Shown here in pieces: positions 1 through 6,855 of a stretch of DNA of 9,549 bases. The DNA is from Planctomycetes bacterium UBA1135 (GTDB lineage: Bacteria > Planctomycetota > UBA1135), in NCBI GenBank assembly GCA_002311925.1, contig DCAK01000048.1, positions 5,246 through 14,794 of the forward strand, given 5' to 3'. A program made the translations under genes and the position numbers. Each line of letters begins with the position of its first letter. The first letter of the stretch is position 1. The notes under the pieces were generated by a model that was not told the DNA's origin, did not search any database, and worked only from the letters and a program-made list of their open reading frames with translations.

Positions 1-192
1 GAGGTTGAGTCGGAGCACGTTCTGAGGTTCCTGCTCGAGGGTCTCGAAGTCCCAGATGTACCCCTCGCGCTGCAGCACCTCGGCGATACCCAGCTTGACC
101 CGCGAGGCGGGGATTTCGACATGGGGTCGCTCGATCCGCAGGGCGTTGCGGATGCGGGTGAGCATGTCGGCAATCGGGTCGGTCATCGTCAT
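1..192 (-). CDS. rpsH: 30S ribosomal protein S8, 5' part only (partial)
   Basis: The first 64 codons lie in the window and the gene continues past the left edge. The translation begins [18 protein letters not shown], which matches the S8 N-terminus ([15 protein letters not shown]), and continues with [26 protein letters not shown], the conserved IPASKxKxxIAxILKxEGYI segment. S8 nucleates the 16S central domain and, in E. coli, represses the spc operon. Two close ATGs are possible, 192 and 186; 192 is preferred because the TAGGAA overlapping the rpsN stop lies about nine bases upstream, and [10 protein letters not shown] is a common form. The spacer to rpsN is nine bases. Confidence 0.96.
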   Translation of the reverse strand, partial: MTMTDPIADMLTRIRNALRIERPHVEIPASRVKLGIAEVLQREGYIWDFETLEQEPQNVLRLNL

Positions 193-201
193 GGTGAATT
201 C

Positions 202-507
202 CTACCAGGAAGATTTGCGGACACCGGGAAGCTCACCCCTGTGAGCGAGACGGCGGAAAACAAGACGGGAAACTCCGAACTTGCGGTAGTAACTGCGGGG
301 GCGACCCGTGACCTGGCATCGGTTGTGAAGGCGGGCCGGGCTGGAATCCCGAGGCAGGGCGGCCAGCTCCTTGTAAGCGGCGTACTTGTCCTCGATTGAG
401 GCCGCTGGGTCCTTGATGACCGCGACCAGGGGTCGGCGCTTCTCGGCGTATTGAGCGACGAGAGCTTTCCGACGAATCTGGCGGTTTTTTGCGCTGGTTT
501 TTGCCAT
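202..507 (-). CDS. rpsN: 30S ribosomal protein S14 (long, zinc-free type)
   Basis: This 101-residue S14 belongs to the long C-minus class: it has only one Cys (in NRCQVTGRP, 62-70) and lacks the CxxC pairs of the short zinc form. The C-terminal block is canonical: [20 protein letters not shown] (59-78), [17 protein letters not shown] (80-96) and KSSW. The N-terminal [24 protein letters not shown] fits too. S14 sits in the 30S head near S3 and S10 and is added late. The zinc-free form suggests no zinc-dependent switching of this gene. It lies between rplE (two bases) and rpsH (nine bases), the normal spc position. Confidence 0.97.
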   Translation of the reverse strand: MAKTSAKNRQIRRKALVAQYAEKRRPLVAVIKDPAASIEDKYAAYKELAALPRDSSPARLHNRCQVTGRPRSYYRKFGVSRLVFRRLAHRGELPGVRKSSW

Positions 508-509
508 GG

Positions 510-1061
510 TCAGTTTTGGTCCTCGGTCGTCCGGAAGGGCATCCCGAAGCCGGAAAGGAGAGCGTGCCCTTCCTCGTCCGTCTTCGCGGAGGTCACGATG
601 GTGATGTCCATCCCCTGGACGTTCTCCACATTGTTCAGATCGATTTCAGGGAAGATGGCCTGCTCGTCCAGGCCCAAGGTGAAATTCCCCCATCCGTCCA
701 GCTTGGGGGAAAGGCCGCGGAAGTCGCGGATGCGAGGAAGGACGACCGAGATGAGGCGGTCGAGAAATTCGTACATGCGGGCGCCGCGCAAGGTGGTGGT
801 GCATCCGATGGGCATGCCCTCCCGAAGCCGGAAACCTGCGACGGAGGTCCGAGCCTTGTTGATGCGGGGCTTCTGGCCCGTGATTGCCCCCAGGTCGCGG
901 GCGGCGGTTTCCACCCTGGCGCCGCTTTCCACGGCGCTACCCACCCCCATGTTCACCACCACTTTGGTGAGGCGAGGGACCTGGAGGGCATTGCAGTAAC
1001 CGAATCGCTCCGTGAGTTGGGGAGCAATTTCCTGCTGAAAGCGTTCCTTGAGCCTGGACAT
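510..1061 (-). CDS. rplE: 50S ribosomal protein L5
   Basis: This 183-residue protein of the central protuberance binds 5S rRNA and contacts S13 in the head. Clear family segments are [22 protein letters not shown] (1-22), [17 protein letters not shown] (27-43), [27 protein letters not shown] (60-86), [15 protein letters not shown] (104-118), [16 protein letters not shown] (124-139) and [15 protein letters not shown] (150-164). The ATG at 1061 was chosen because MSRLKE is the standard L5 start; an upstream GTG at 1100 would add 13 residues overlapping rplX and match no homologue that I recall. No good Shine-Dalgarno precedes 1061, so coupling to rplX across four bases is likely. rpsN starts two bases after the stop. 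Confidence 0.96.
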   Translation of the reverse strand: MSRLKERFQQEIAPQLTERFGYCNALQVPRLTKVVVNMGVGSAVESGARVETAARDLGAITGQKPRINKARTSVAGFRLREGMPIGCTTTLRGARMYEFLDRLISVVLPRIRDFRGLSPKLDGWGNFTLGLDEQAIFPEIDLNNVENVQGMDITIVTSAKTDEEGHALLSGFGMPFRTTEDQN

Positions 1062-1065
1062 GGGA

Positions 1066-1374
1066 TTAATCGAACTTGGTTCCACAAGGGACTCCGACAC
1101 GGATGGATTTTCCTTCGGCCCGCTCGATGCGGGTCCGGACTCCCCGTCCGGCCTTCTCGCTCCAGAGAGCGATACTGGAAAGGTGGAGTGGCATTTCCCG
1201 CTCGACGGTGCCGCCCTGGGGATTGGCCTGGGTTTTACGCAGGATCTTGACGCGAAGACTCACGCCTTCCACCAGCACCCGACCGCTTTCCTTGAGAATG
1301 CGAAGAACCTTGCCGCGTTCTCCACGGTGGTTCCCGGAAAGGATCACGACATCGTCTCCTGTTTTGACATGCAT
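1066..1374 (-). CDS. rplX: 50S ribosomal protein L24
   Basis: This 102-residue assembly-initiator protein binds 23S rRNA domain I near the tunnel exit. The N-terminal KOW motif is clear: VKTGDDVVILSGNHRGERGKVLRIL (3-27). VLVEGVSLRVKILRKTQANPQGG (33-55) corresponds to the conserved VEGVNxxKKHxKPxxxxxGG stretch, though RVKILR is less basic-His than usual. It continues with EREMPLHLSSIAL and ends with a VGVPCGTKFD tail. A consensus AAGGAGG sits seven bases before the ATG, the best Shine-Dalgarno in the window, and the start overlaps the rplN stop. rplE follows after four bases. Confidence 0.96.
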   Translation of the reverse strand: MHVKTGDDVVILSGNHRGERGKVLRILKESGRVLVEGVSLRVKILRKTQANPQGGTVEREMPLHLSSIALWSEKAGRGVRTRIERAEGKSIRVGVPCGTKFD

Positions 1375-1742
1375 CAGACGACCTCCTTGGCGAGGGAAAC
1401 GATCTTCATGTACTTGCGCTCGCGAAGTTCACGAGCCACGGCCCCGAAGATGCGGGTTCCGCGGGGATTCCCGTCGTCATCCAGGAGCACCATGGCGTTG
1501 CTGTCGAAACGGACATAGCTGCCGTCCCTGCGGCGAGTGGACTGGCGGGTGCGCACGATGACGCCCTTGACCACTTCACCCTGTTTGACATCGGAGCCGG
1601 GAAGGGCCTTCTTCACCGAGCCCACGATGAGGTCGCCGATGCCGGCGAAACGGCGCTTGCTGCCGCCCAGCACCTTGATGCACATGACCTCCTTTGCGCC
1701 GCTGTTGTCGGCGACATCGAGTCGAGTCTGCATCTGAATCAT
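1374..1742 (-). CDS. rplN: 50S ribosomal protein L14
   Basis: This 122-residue protein lies on the 50S interface, forms bridge B8 with 16S rRNA, and is the target of the silencing factor RsfS in many bacteria. The sequence is close to consensus throughout: [20 protein letters not shown] (1-20), [21 protein letters not shown] (24-44), GVIVRTRQ (60-67), [17 protein letters not shown] (71-87) and [20 protein letters not shown] (95-114). Length is the family standard. The start fits the universal MIQ N-terminus, with AGGGG about ten bases upstream. The stop overlaps the rplX start by one base (TGATG), indicating termination-reinitiation. Confidence 0.98.
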   Translation of the reverse strand: MIQMQTRLDVADNSGAKEVMCIKVLGGSKRRFAGIGDLIVGSVKKALPGSDVKQGEVVKGVIVRTRQSTRRRDGSYVRFDSNAMVLLDDDGNPRGTRIFGAVARELRERKYMKIVSLAKEVV

Positions 1743-1746
1743 GATT

Positions 1747-2034
1747 TCAACCCCTGGGGGCCTCCTCGATGATGCGGACCAGTCTCCAGCGCTTGGTCTT
1801 GCTCAAGGGTCGCGTTCCCATGATTTCGACCCTGTCCCCCACCTTGGCCTGATTTTCCTGGTCGTGAACCGCGTACTTCTTGCGGATCTTGATGATTTTC
1901 TTGTAGAGGGGGTGGGCCGAATTTCGCTCCACCTGGACCACGATGGTCCGTTCCATGGCATCGGACACCACAATCCCCTGCAGGGACTTGCGGGCTCCCC
2001 TGATTTCCTTCGGAGTGGTCGTTTCTTCGCTCAT
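1747..2034 (-). CDS. rpsQ: 30S ribosomal protein S17
   Basis: This 95-residue OB-fold protein binds helix 11 of 16S rRNA early in 30S assembly. Diagnostic segments are [22 protein letters not shown] (16-37), [21 protein letters not shown] (41-61) and [26 protein letters not shown] (64-89). The N-terminal [15 protein letters not shown] is a short variable extension common in this family. The ATG is four bases after the rpmC stop, with AGGAAA directly in front, which is a rather tight Shine-Dalgarno spacing. rplN starts four bases after its stop. Nothing unusual is visible. Confidence 0.97.
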   Translation of the reverse strand: MSEETTTPKEIRGARKSLQGIVVSDAMERTIVVQVERNSAHPLYKKIIKIRKKYAVHDQENQAKVGDRVEIMGTRPLSKTKRWRLVRIIEEAPRG

Positions 2035-2038
2035 TTTC

Positions 2039-2251
2039 CTAACGGGACTCCTGGCCCCGAATTCCCTGCTTGCGTTCGCACAAAATCGTCTTCATGCGAC
2101 CGATGTCCCTCCTCAGCCGCCGAATCTTGGCGGGGTCGGTGTTTCCCTCGGTGAGAGACCTGAATTTCATCTGGAACATCTCCTTTTCCGTCTCTTCCAT
2201 GTCGAAGAGGATTTCACTGTCGTCCTTGCCCCGAATTTCGTTGATCTTCAT
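2039..2251 (-). CDS. rpmC: 50S ribosomal protein L29
   Basis: This small 70-residue, two-helix protein lies next to L23 at the tunnel exit. The sequence begins MKINEIRGKDDSEI and shows the helical pattern ETEKEMFQMKFRSLTEGNTDPAKIRRLRRDIGRMKTIL (19-56), matching the L29 consensus LxxxLFxLRFQxATGQLxNPxRIRxVRRxIARIKTxL. Its place between L16 and S17 is invariant in S10 operons. An AGGAG that begins inside the rplP stop region lies about ten bases before the ATG. It is followed after four bases by rpsQ. It is slightly longer than many homologues because of a short QGIRGQESR tail. Confidence 0.93.
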   Translation of the reverse strand: MKINEIRGKDDSEILFDMEETEKEMFQMKFRSLTEGNTDPAKIRRLRRDIGRMKTILCERKQGIRGQESR

Positions 2252-2263
2252 TTGCGTGTTCTC

Positions 2264-2770
2264 CTAGATGTGCTTGCGGGCAATCATGCGCACTCTCATG
2301 GGCATCTTGTGGGCTACGCGATTGAGAGCCACACGGGCCCTCGATTCGTCGACGCCTCCCAATTCGTAGAGGACGGTTCCGGGCAGGATGACGGCAACCC
2401 AGCGGTCAACATCTCCCTTGCCCGATCCCATGCGGACTTCCAGAGGCTTGGCGGTGACCGACTTGTGAGGAAAGACCCGAATCCAAATCTTGCCTTCCCC
2501 GGCGGCCCTGTTGCACGCAACCCGACCGGCCTCGATGGTTCGGGAACTGAGCCAACCCCATTCGAGAGCCTGGAGGCCGAAGTCTCCGAAAGCGACCGTG
2601 TTGCCGCGCGTGGCGCGGGCGGAGCAAAGCATCTTCTTTGGCTTCTTGAAGCCTCGACGATGGAGCCAACGCCCGGCAGGCCCCGTGCCGCCACGGCGCT
2701 TGGAACGAAAAGTACCCTTGACCTTGCCCCTTTGGGTCTTCCGGTGCTTCACACGCTTGGGCATCAACAT
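2264..2770 (-). CDS. rplP: 50S ribosomal protein L16 with about 31-residue basic insertion
   Basis: L16 organises the A-site region of the 50S subunit and completes late assembly. The start MLMPKRVKHRKTQRGK (1-16) and the body from RATRGNTVAFGDFGLQALE (52-70) through IWIRVFPHKSVTAKPLEVRMGSGKG (95-119) to ELGGV are typical. Between KVKG and ATRGN, where most L16 proteins have only one or two residues, lie residues 20-51, a stretch rich in Arg, Lys and Gly with KRRGG, GRWLHRRG and KKPKK runs. Total length is 168 against a usual 136-141. The frame is open throughout, so this is an in-frame insertion, not a frameshift. The ATG at 2770 was preferred over the one at 2764 because TAAGGAG lies at ideal spacing and MLMPKR is the family start. 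It follows rpsC by 11 bases. Confidence 0.95.
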   Translation of the reverse strand: MLMPKRVKHRKTQRGKVKGTFRSKRRGGTGPAGRWLHRRGFKKPKKMLCSARATRGNTVAFGDFGLQALEWGWLSSRTIEAGRVACNRAAGEGKIWIRVFPHKSVTAKPLEVRMGSGKGDVDRWVAVILPGTVLYELGGVDESRARVALNRVAHKMPMRVRMIARKHI

Positions 2771-2781
2771 CACAGTGCTCC

Positions 2782-3414
2782 TTAGATGGGGTAGGAATCT
2801 CCGGTGTAGATCCAGACCTTGACCCCGAGAATGCCGTAGGTGGTTCCGGCCTCGGAGAATCCGTATTCGCAACGAGAGGAAAGAGTCTGGAGTGGAATGC
2901 GCCCCACATGCTGCTTGATGGTGCGGCTCATCTCCTTTCCGTCGATGCGTCCGCTGACCTGGATGCGGATCCCCTTGGCGCCGGCGTTCATGCTGTTCTC
3001 CATGACCCTCTTAATCTGATAACGAGGGGAAACGCGCCGCTCGATGGCGGCCGCAAGGTTTTCGGCGATGGTCTGGGCGTCGAGGTCCCAATGGCGCACC
3101 TCCTGGATGTCGAGGCGAACCTCGATGCCGACCATCTTCTCTAGGTCCTCGACCAGGGCGTCTCGGGTCGCGTATCCCCGGCCGATGACTTCCCCCTTGC
3201 GGGTGACGGTCAATTGGATGGTCATCCGGTCGCCACGGCGCTGGATGTCGATACGCGAAATGATGCCCTTGCGGAAGCGCTTGCGGATGAGTTCGCGGAC
3301 CTTGTAGTCCATGAGAAGGCGAACGCCGTACTCCTGGCCACGGGCGAACCAGCGCGAACGCCAGGGTTCGCTGATGCCGACCCGGAAACCCAGAGGATGA
3401 ATTTTCTGTCCCAT
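2782..3414 (-). CDS. rpsC: 30S ribosomal protein S3 with degenerate KH motif
   Basis: This 210-residue protein sits at the mRNA entry of the 30S subunit and contributes to mRNA helicase activity. The N-terminus MGQKIHPLGFRVGI (1-14) is standard. The C-terminal domain has MNAGAKGIRIQVSGRIDGKE (142-161), GRIPLQTL (171-178) and TTYGILGVKVWIYTG (191-205). The KH domain normally contains IGxxG; here residues 77-82 are IGRGYA, so the second Gly is Tyr81. Of the E. coli helicase residues Arg131, Arg132 and Lys135, the equivalents appear to be Arg131, Tyr132 and Lys135. The C-terminus is short, ending soon after the last strand. A strong GGGAGGAG Shine-Dalgarno precedes the ATG by about ten bases. 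It is one base from rplV. Confidence 0.96.
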   Translation of the reverse strand: MGQKIHPLGFRVGISEPWRSRWFARGQEYGVRLLMDYKVRELIRKRFRKGIISRIDIQRRGDRMTIQLTVTRKGEVIGRGYATRDALVEDLEKMVGIEVRLDIQEVRHWDLDAQTIAENLAAAIERRVSPRYQIKRVMENSMNAGAKGIRIQVSGRIDGKEMSRTIKQHVGRIPLQTLSSRCEYGFSEAGTTYGILGVKVWIYTGDSYPI

Positions 3415-3415
3415 A

Positions 3416-3763
3416 TCAGGCTTGCTCCTCCCGGACCGAAATCCGGAGATGGGATGTCCTCTTGCGGATGGGCATGGCCCTGCCCATGGGGCCCGGCCGA
3501 ATCCTGACTCGGCCTTGAATCAAGGGACCGGAGTCGACGCGAGCATCGGAAACGATGAGATTGTTCACATCCACGGCTTCATTCTGAGATGCGTTGGCGA
3601 TGGCCGACCGAAGGACCTTGAGGAACAAGGAAGACCCGCGGGCGGGGTGGGTGCCCAGGAGGTCCAAGGCGCGTCCGACCGCAAGCCCACGAATCAAATC
3701 AGCAGAAGGGCGAGCCTTCTTCGCCGAAATGTGGGCGTATCGATGGGAGGCTTGGAATTCCAT
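3416..3763 (-). CDS. rplV: 50S ribosomal protein L22
   Basis: This 115-residue protein binds all 23S domains, and its beta-hairpin lines the narrow part of the exit tunnel. The globular part shows ISAKKARPSADLIRGLAVGRALDLL (12-36) and FLKVLRSAIANASQNEAVDVNNLIV (47-71). The hairpin and closing strand read RVRIRPGPMGRAMPIRKRTSHL (84-105). Most bacteria have RPRAxGRA at the hairpin tip; RPGPMGRA here is a mild deviation in the region linked to macrolide response. Length is standard. Gaps are two bases to rpsS and one base to rpsC, so translation is probably coupled. Confidence 0.97.
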   Translation of the reverse strand: MEFQASHRYAHISAKKARPSADLIRGLAVGRALDLLGTHPARGSSLFLKVLRSAIANASQNEAVDVNNLIVSDARVDSGPLIQGRVRIRPGPMGRAMPIRKRTSHLRISVREEQA

Positions 3764-3765
3764 GC

Positions 3766-4029
3766 TCAGGACTGCTTGGAGTGGCCGCGGAAGGTCCGGG
3801 TGGGGGAGAATTCACCGAGGCGATGGCCGACCATGTCCTCGGTGATGAAGACCTTCCAGAAGGTCTTGCCGTTGTGAACCATGAAGGTCATGCCGACATA
3901 GTCCGGAAGAATGGTGGAGGCGCGAGCCCAGGTCTTGATGGGATCCCGGCTGCCCTCGGCGAGGGCTTTTTCCACCTTCCGGTGGACGCGCGGGTCAACC
4001 CAAGGGCCTTTGCGAATGCTGCGTCCCAT
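3766..4029 (-). CDS. rpsS: 30S ribosomal protein S19
   Basis: This 87-residue protein of the 30S head pairs with S13 and contacts the A-site finger. The sequence shows [20 protein letters not shown] (1-20), [27 protein letters not shown] (31-57) and [24 protein letters not shown] (60-83), all strongly diagnostic. Length is near the usual 88-93, with only a short KQS tail after RGHS. It starts three bases after the rplB stop, with an AAGGGGG element about 14 bases upstream, and ends two bases before rplV. Nothing unusual apart from the compact spacing. Confidence 0.98.
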   Translation of the reverse strand: MGRSIRKGPWVDPRVHRKVEKALAEGSRDPIKTWARASTILPDYVGMTFMVHNGKTFWKVFITEDMVGHRLGEFSPTRTFRGHSKQS

Positions 4030-4032
4030 GGC

Positions 4033-4866
4033 TTATCTAACCCCCTTCCGGCGGCGCCGGACGATGAAGGAATTGGAAGTCTTGCGACGATTGCGGGTCT
4101 TCTGACCCTTGGCGGGCTTGCCCCAGGGGGAAACGGGGTGCTTGCCCTTGGTCCGACCTTCTCCCCCACCGTGGGGGTGGGCGGCCGGGTACATGGCCAC
4201 GCCGCGGACATGGGGCCTGCGGCCCACGTGGCGGGAACGGCCGGCTTTGCCCAGCTTCACGTTCTGGTGGTCTGCGTTGCCGACTTCACCGATGGAAGCG
4301 CGGCAGGTCACGTGGACCCTGCGCAGTTCGCCGCTGGGAAGGGCCAGGAAGGCGTAGGCACCCTCACGAGCGGCAAGGCGGGCGGAAGCCCCGGCGCTGC
4401 GGACCATTTTCGCGCCCTGGCCGGCGCGCAATTCCACATTGTGGAGAGTCATGCCGATGGGAATGTCACGCAATTCCATGGCGCAACCGATATTCGGTTC
4501 GGCATCGGGGCCGGAGGTGACGACGTCGCCCTGCTTGAGCCCCTTGGGCCAGAGGATGTACCTCTTCTCTCCGTCGGCATAGTGAAGGAGAGCGATTCTC
4601 GCGGACCGGTTGGGATCGTATTCGATGTGGGCGACCGTGGCGGGGACCCCGTCCTTGTTCCGCTTGAAGTCGATGACCCGGTACTGACGCTTGTGGCCGC
4701 CACCACGGTGATAGGCGGTGATGCGCCCATAATTGTTCCGACCGCCGGTCTTCTTGAGAGGCTCGAGAAGGCTCTTCTCGGGCTTTTGGCGGGTGATTTC
4801 CTTTCTGTCCAGGACGGAACCACCCCGACGACCGGGAGAGGTGGGGGCGTAGAACTTGATTCCCAT
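4033..4866 (-). CDS. rplB: 50S ribosomal protein L2
   Basis: This 277-residue protein is a core 50S component near the peptidyl-transferase centre and is needed for subunit joining. Landmarks are [20 protein letters not shown] (41-60), [17 protein letters not shown] (62-78), [24 protein letters not shown] (81-104), [18 protein letters not shown] (196-213) and the [25 protein letters not shown] block (230-254). The His corresponding to E. coli His229 is present as His230. The run before it is normally MNPVDH but reads MYPAAH, so the neighbouring Asn and Asp are lost. The length is normal. It is 13 bases after rplW and three bases before rpsS. Confidence 0.98.
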   Translation of the reverse strand: MGIKFYAPTSPGRRGGSVLDRKEITRQKPEKSLLEPLKKTGGRNNYGRITAYHRGGGHKRQYRVIDFKRNKDGVPATVAHIEYDPNRSARIALLHYADGEKRYILWPKGLKQGDVVTSGPDAEPNIGCAMELRDIPIGMTLHNVELRAGQGAKMVRSAGASARLAAREGAYAFLALPSGELRRVHVTCRASIGEVGNADHQNVKLGKAGRSRHVGRRPHVRGVAMYPAAHPHGGGEGRTKGKHPVSPWGKPAKGQKTRNRRKTSNSFIVRRRRKGVR

Positions 4867-4879
4867 GACACTGAATCGC

Positions 4880-5164
4880 CTAGATGAGGTCGATCTTCTG
4901 CCCCTCCTTCAGCTGCACGACCGCGATCTTGCGGTCCGAGGTCTGGTAGACATGACGCCCGCGTCGGCGAACCTTGCCTATTCGAACCATGGTGCGCACC
5001 GTTTCAACCTCGACGTTGAAGACATGCTCCACGGCCTTGCTGATTTCAATGCGGTTCGCCTTGGTCGCCACTTCGAATCGATAGGTGTTGGACCTTTCCG
5101 TTTCAGCCGTGGACTTTTCGGTCAGGACCGGCCTCAAGAGAATCGAGTAGGCGGAATGGTTCAT
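4880..5164 (-). CDS. rplW: 50S ribosomal protein L23
   Basis: This 94-residue protein sits at the polypeptide exit of the 50S subunit and is the docking point for trigger factor and SRP. Visible family features are [11 protein letters not shown] (8-18), [22 protein letters not shown] (28-49, the globular alpha/beta core), [18 protein letters not shown] (53-70, start of the extension into rRNA) and the closing [15 protein letters not shown]. Length is typical. Its ATG overlaps the rplD stop (ATGA), and a G-rich stretch about 12 bases upstream may act as a weak Shine-Dalgarno. rplB follows after 13 bases. There are no anomalies. Confidence 0.97.
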   Translation of the reverse strand: MNHSAYSILLRPVLTEKSTAETERSNTYRFEVATKANRIEISKAVEHVFNVEVETVRTMVRIGKVRRRGRHVYQTSDRKIAVVQLKEGQKIDLI

Positions 5165-5796
5165 GCTTTTACCCCCACTCTTTCAAGGACCACATCCAGG
5201 GCGCCTTCCTGGGCAAGAACCCACTTGGAGGCCAGAAGGTCGTAGGCGTTGACCTCGTCCGCGGTCTTGACCGAAGTCCGCGGAAAATTCCGAAAGGATT
5301 TCCAAAGGGTCTCGTCCCGGGATGTCAGGAGAATCAGCGAAGTCCCATGAGGCGCGCATTCGGCAAGGATGGGCCTGACCGCCTTGGAGGATGGAGCCTC
5401 GAAGGAAAGGCCCGTGATTTCCTTCACTTCCCCGTCCTGCAATTTCCCCGCCAATGCGCTGCGCAGGGCGGCAAGTCTCTGCTTGCGAGGCAGCTTGTAG
5501 TGCCATCGCCTGGAATTGCGGGGGCCGAAAACCGTGGCGCCCCCCACCCAGAGAGGACTTCTGCGGTCGCCATGGCGAGCTCGCCCGGTCTTCTTCTGCT
5601 TCCAGGGCTTCCTCTTGTGGCCGGCCAATTCGCCCCGGACCTTGGTGTGGGCCGAACCCGCCCTCATGTTGGCCTGGTACTGGACCACGGCGTCCTTCAT
5701 GGTCCGGAACAGGATGGAATCCCCCAGGTCGGCGTCGAGATTCCGTTCGCCGGCAGCGCCCTTGAATGCGTCGAAAATGGGGATGGAAGCGGCCAA
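5161..5796 (-). CDS. rplD: 50S ribosomal protein L4, probable TTG start
   Basis: L4 binds 23S rRNA domain I, lines the exit tunnel, and in some bacteria represses the S10 operon. The tunnel loop is clear: KPWKQKKTGRAR (63-74) and RRSPLWVGGATVFGPR (78-93), with Lys in place of the Gly of the usual QKGTGRAR. The C-terminal globular part includes EVNAYDLLASKWVLAQEGALD (181-201). There is no in-frame ATG between the rplC stop and an internal Met at about residue 33, which lies within conserved L4 sequence. The most plausible start is TTG at 5796, five bases after the rplC stop, giving 211 residues, close to the family norm. ATT at 5802 is a weaker alternative. The TGA overlaps the rplW ATG by four bases. 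The product is certain; the exact start is not. Confidence 0.9.
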   Translation of the reverse strand: MAASIPIFDAFKGAAGERNLDADLGDSILFRTMKDAVVQYQANMRAGSAHTKVRGELAGHKRKPWKQKKTGRARHGDRRSPLWVGGATVFGPRNSRRWHYKLPRKQRLAALRSALAGKLQDGEVKEITGLSFEAPSSKAVRPILAECAPHGTSLILLTSRDETLWKSFRNFPRTSVKTADEVNAYDLLASKWVLAQEGALDVVLERVGVKA

Positions 5797-5801
5797 GGGA
5801 A

Positions 5802-6443
5802 TCAGTTGGAACCGGTCTTCGCAGTCCGAATCTCGAGGAAACCGTTGGGAGGACCGGGAATGCCGCCTCGGATGAGAATGAGATTCCTTTCCAAGTCGAC
5901 ACCTTCGACGGTGAGGTTCTTCACCGTGCGGCGTACTGCGCCAAGGTGCTTGGCCATTCGGGTGCCCTTGAAAACTCGCCCGGGGTAGGCGCAAGCGCCG
6001 ATGGAGCCGGGACGGCGGACGTTCATGCAACCATGCGTCTCGCTTCCTCGGGAGAAATTATGGGCCTTGATGGTGCCGGCGAAACCGCGACCCTTTGTGA
6101 TGCCGGCGACATCCACGACATCGCCCTCTTCAAAGACGTCGGCCTTGATTTCCTGTCCGACTTCCCAGGGAGCAGTGTCCTGGACCCGAAATTCCCTCAA
6201 GCGACGGAATGCGGGGACTCCGGCCTTTTCGGCAGCCACCCGCTGGGGCTTGGCCACATGCTTGTCCTTGGCGGGCACGAAGCCAACCTGGACAGCCGAA
6301 TAGGTGTCCTGGTCGGGCGTGCGCAAGCCGGTGACGGTGCAGGGGCCGGCCTCCACGACGGTGACAGGAATCACGGTGCCGTCCTCACGGAAAATCTGGG
6401 TCATCCCCTTCTTCCGGGCGAGCAGGAACTTGTGCTGGGACAT
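5802..6443 (-). CDS. rplC: 50S ribosomal protein L3
   Basis: This 213-residue protein binds 23S rRNA domain VI early in 50S assembly, and its long loop reaches toward the peptidyl-transferase centre. Diagnostic segments are LARKKGMTQIF (8-18), the IPVTVVEAGPC strand (25-35), TKGRGFAGTIKAHNF (116-130), RRPGSIG (143-149) and PGRVFKG (154-160). In E. coli the loop reads GSIGQNQTPG and the last Gln (Q150) is methylated by PrmB. Here the segment is GSIGACAYPG, so Ala152 occupies that place. MAKHLG replaces the usual MAGHMG or MAGQMG. It starts six bases after the rpsJ stop with no obvious Shine-Dalgarno, suggesting coupled translation. Identity is certain; the residue changes are read directly from the sequence. 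Confidence 0.97.
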   Translation of the reverse strand: MSQHKFLLARKKGMTQIFREDGTVIPVTVVEAGPCTVTGLRTPDQDTYSAVQVGFVPAKDKHVAKPQRVAAEKAGVPAFRRLREFRVQDTAPWEVGQEIKADVFEEGDVVDVAGITKGRGFAGTIKAHNFSRGSETHGCMNVRRPGSIGACAYPGRVFKGTRMAKHLGAVRRTVKNLTVEGVDLERNLILIRGGIPGPPNGFLEIRTAKTGSN

Positions 6444-6449
6444 CGGGGG

Positions 6450-6755
6450 TCAGATCTTGATGCGAACGTCGACTCCGGCGGAGAGGACCAGGCGATTGAG
6501 GGCGTCCACGGTTTGGGGAGTGGGCTCGAGGAGATAAAGAAGGCGCTTGTGGGTGCGGATTTCGAACTGCTCCCTGGACTTCTTGTTGACGTGAGGAGAC
6601 CGCAGAACGGTGTATTTCTCGATTCTCGTGGGAAGGGGAATCGGCCCTGAAACTGCGACCCCAGTCAGACGAGCAGCCTCCATGATCGACTCAGTCGCCT
6701 GGTCGATGGCCTCGTGGTCGTAAGCCTCAAGCCGGATTTGGATGCGATTCGCCAT
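6450..6755 (-). CDS. rpsJ: 30S ribosomal protein S10
   Basis: This 101-residue protein binds the 3' domain of 16S rRNA in the 30S head and, in other bacteria, also acts as NusE in antitermination. The fold signature runs through the whole length: [15 protein letters not shown] (4-18), [20 protein letters not shown] (36-55), [14 protein letters not shown] (60-73) and the terminal VDVRIKI. The length is standard. The ATG at 6755 gives the usual MANRIxIRL start; the frame stays open further upstream to 6857, but those residues are unlike S10. The gene follows a 179-bp gap with a predicted promoter and leader stem-loop, and is six bases from rplC. It opens the S10-spc cluster and lacks an evident Shine-Dalgarno. 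Confidence 0.97.
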   Translation of the reverse strand: MANRIQIRLEAYDHEAIDQATESIMEAARLTGVAVSGPIPLPTRIEKYTVLRSPHVNKKSREQFEIRTHKRLLYLLEPTPQTVDALNRLVLSAGVDVRIKI

Positions 6756-6771
6756 GTGAGGACACAATTCG

Positions 6772-6833
6772 AGCCCCGGTTCTTCTATCCGGAACGTACG
6801 AAAATACGCGCCTGGTTCGGATTTCCCGGGGCT
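6772..6833 (-). promoter_or_regulatory. Structured rpsJ leader: long nested stem-loop
   Basis: AGCCCCGG (6833-6826) is perfectly complementary to CCGGGGCT (6779-6772). Inside this outer stem, ATCCGAAC (6822-6815) pairs with GTTCCGGAT (6795-6787) with a single bulged C. The apical part can add a short GTA/TAC stem around a TTTTCG-rich loop. The element ends 16 bases before the rpsJ ATG, and no Shine-Dalgarno is visible in those 16 bases. S10 operons of several bacteria have leader hairpins bound by L4; this one could serve the same kind of autoregulation, but its shape cannot be assigned to a known class by eye. Confidence 0.5.
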
Positions 6834-6855
6834 GGTTCCCGAAAACGGGCCCCGC

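Noticed and set aside
489..1250. Plus-strand open frame (253 codons) opposite rplE and rplX
   Set aside because: It is antisense to confidently identified L5 and L24 and shows no domain; GC-driven shadow.
3781..4887. Long plus-strand open frame (368 codons) opposite rplB and rpsS
   Set aside because: It is antisense to L2 and S19, whose codons force it open; no family signature is visible and it has no independent context.
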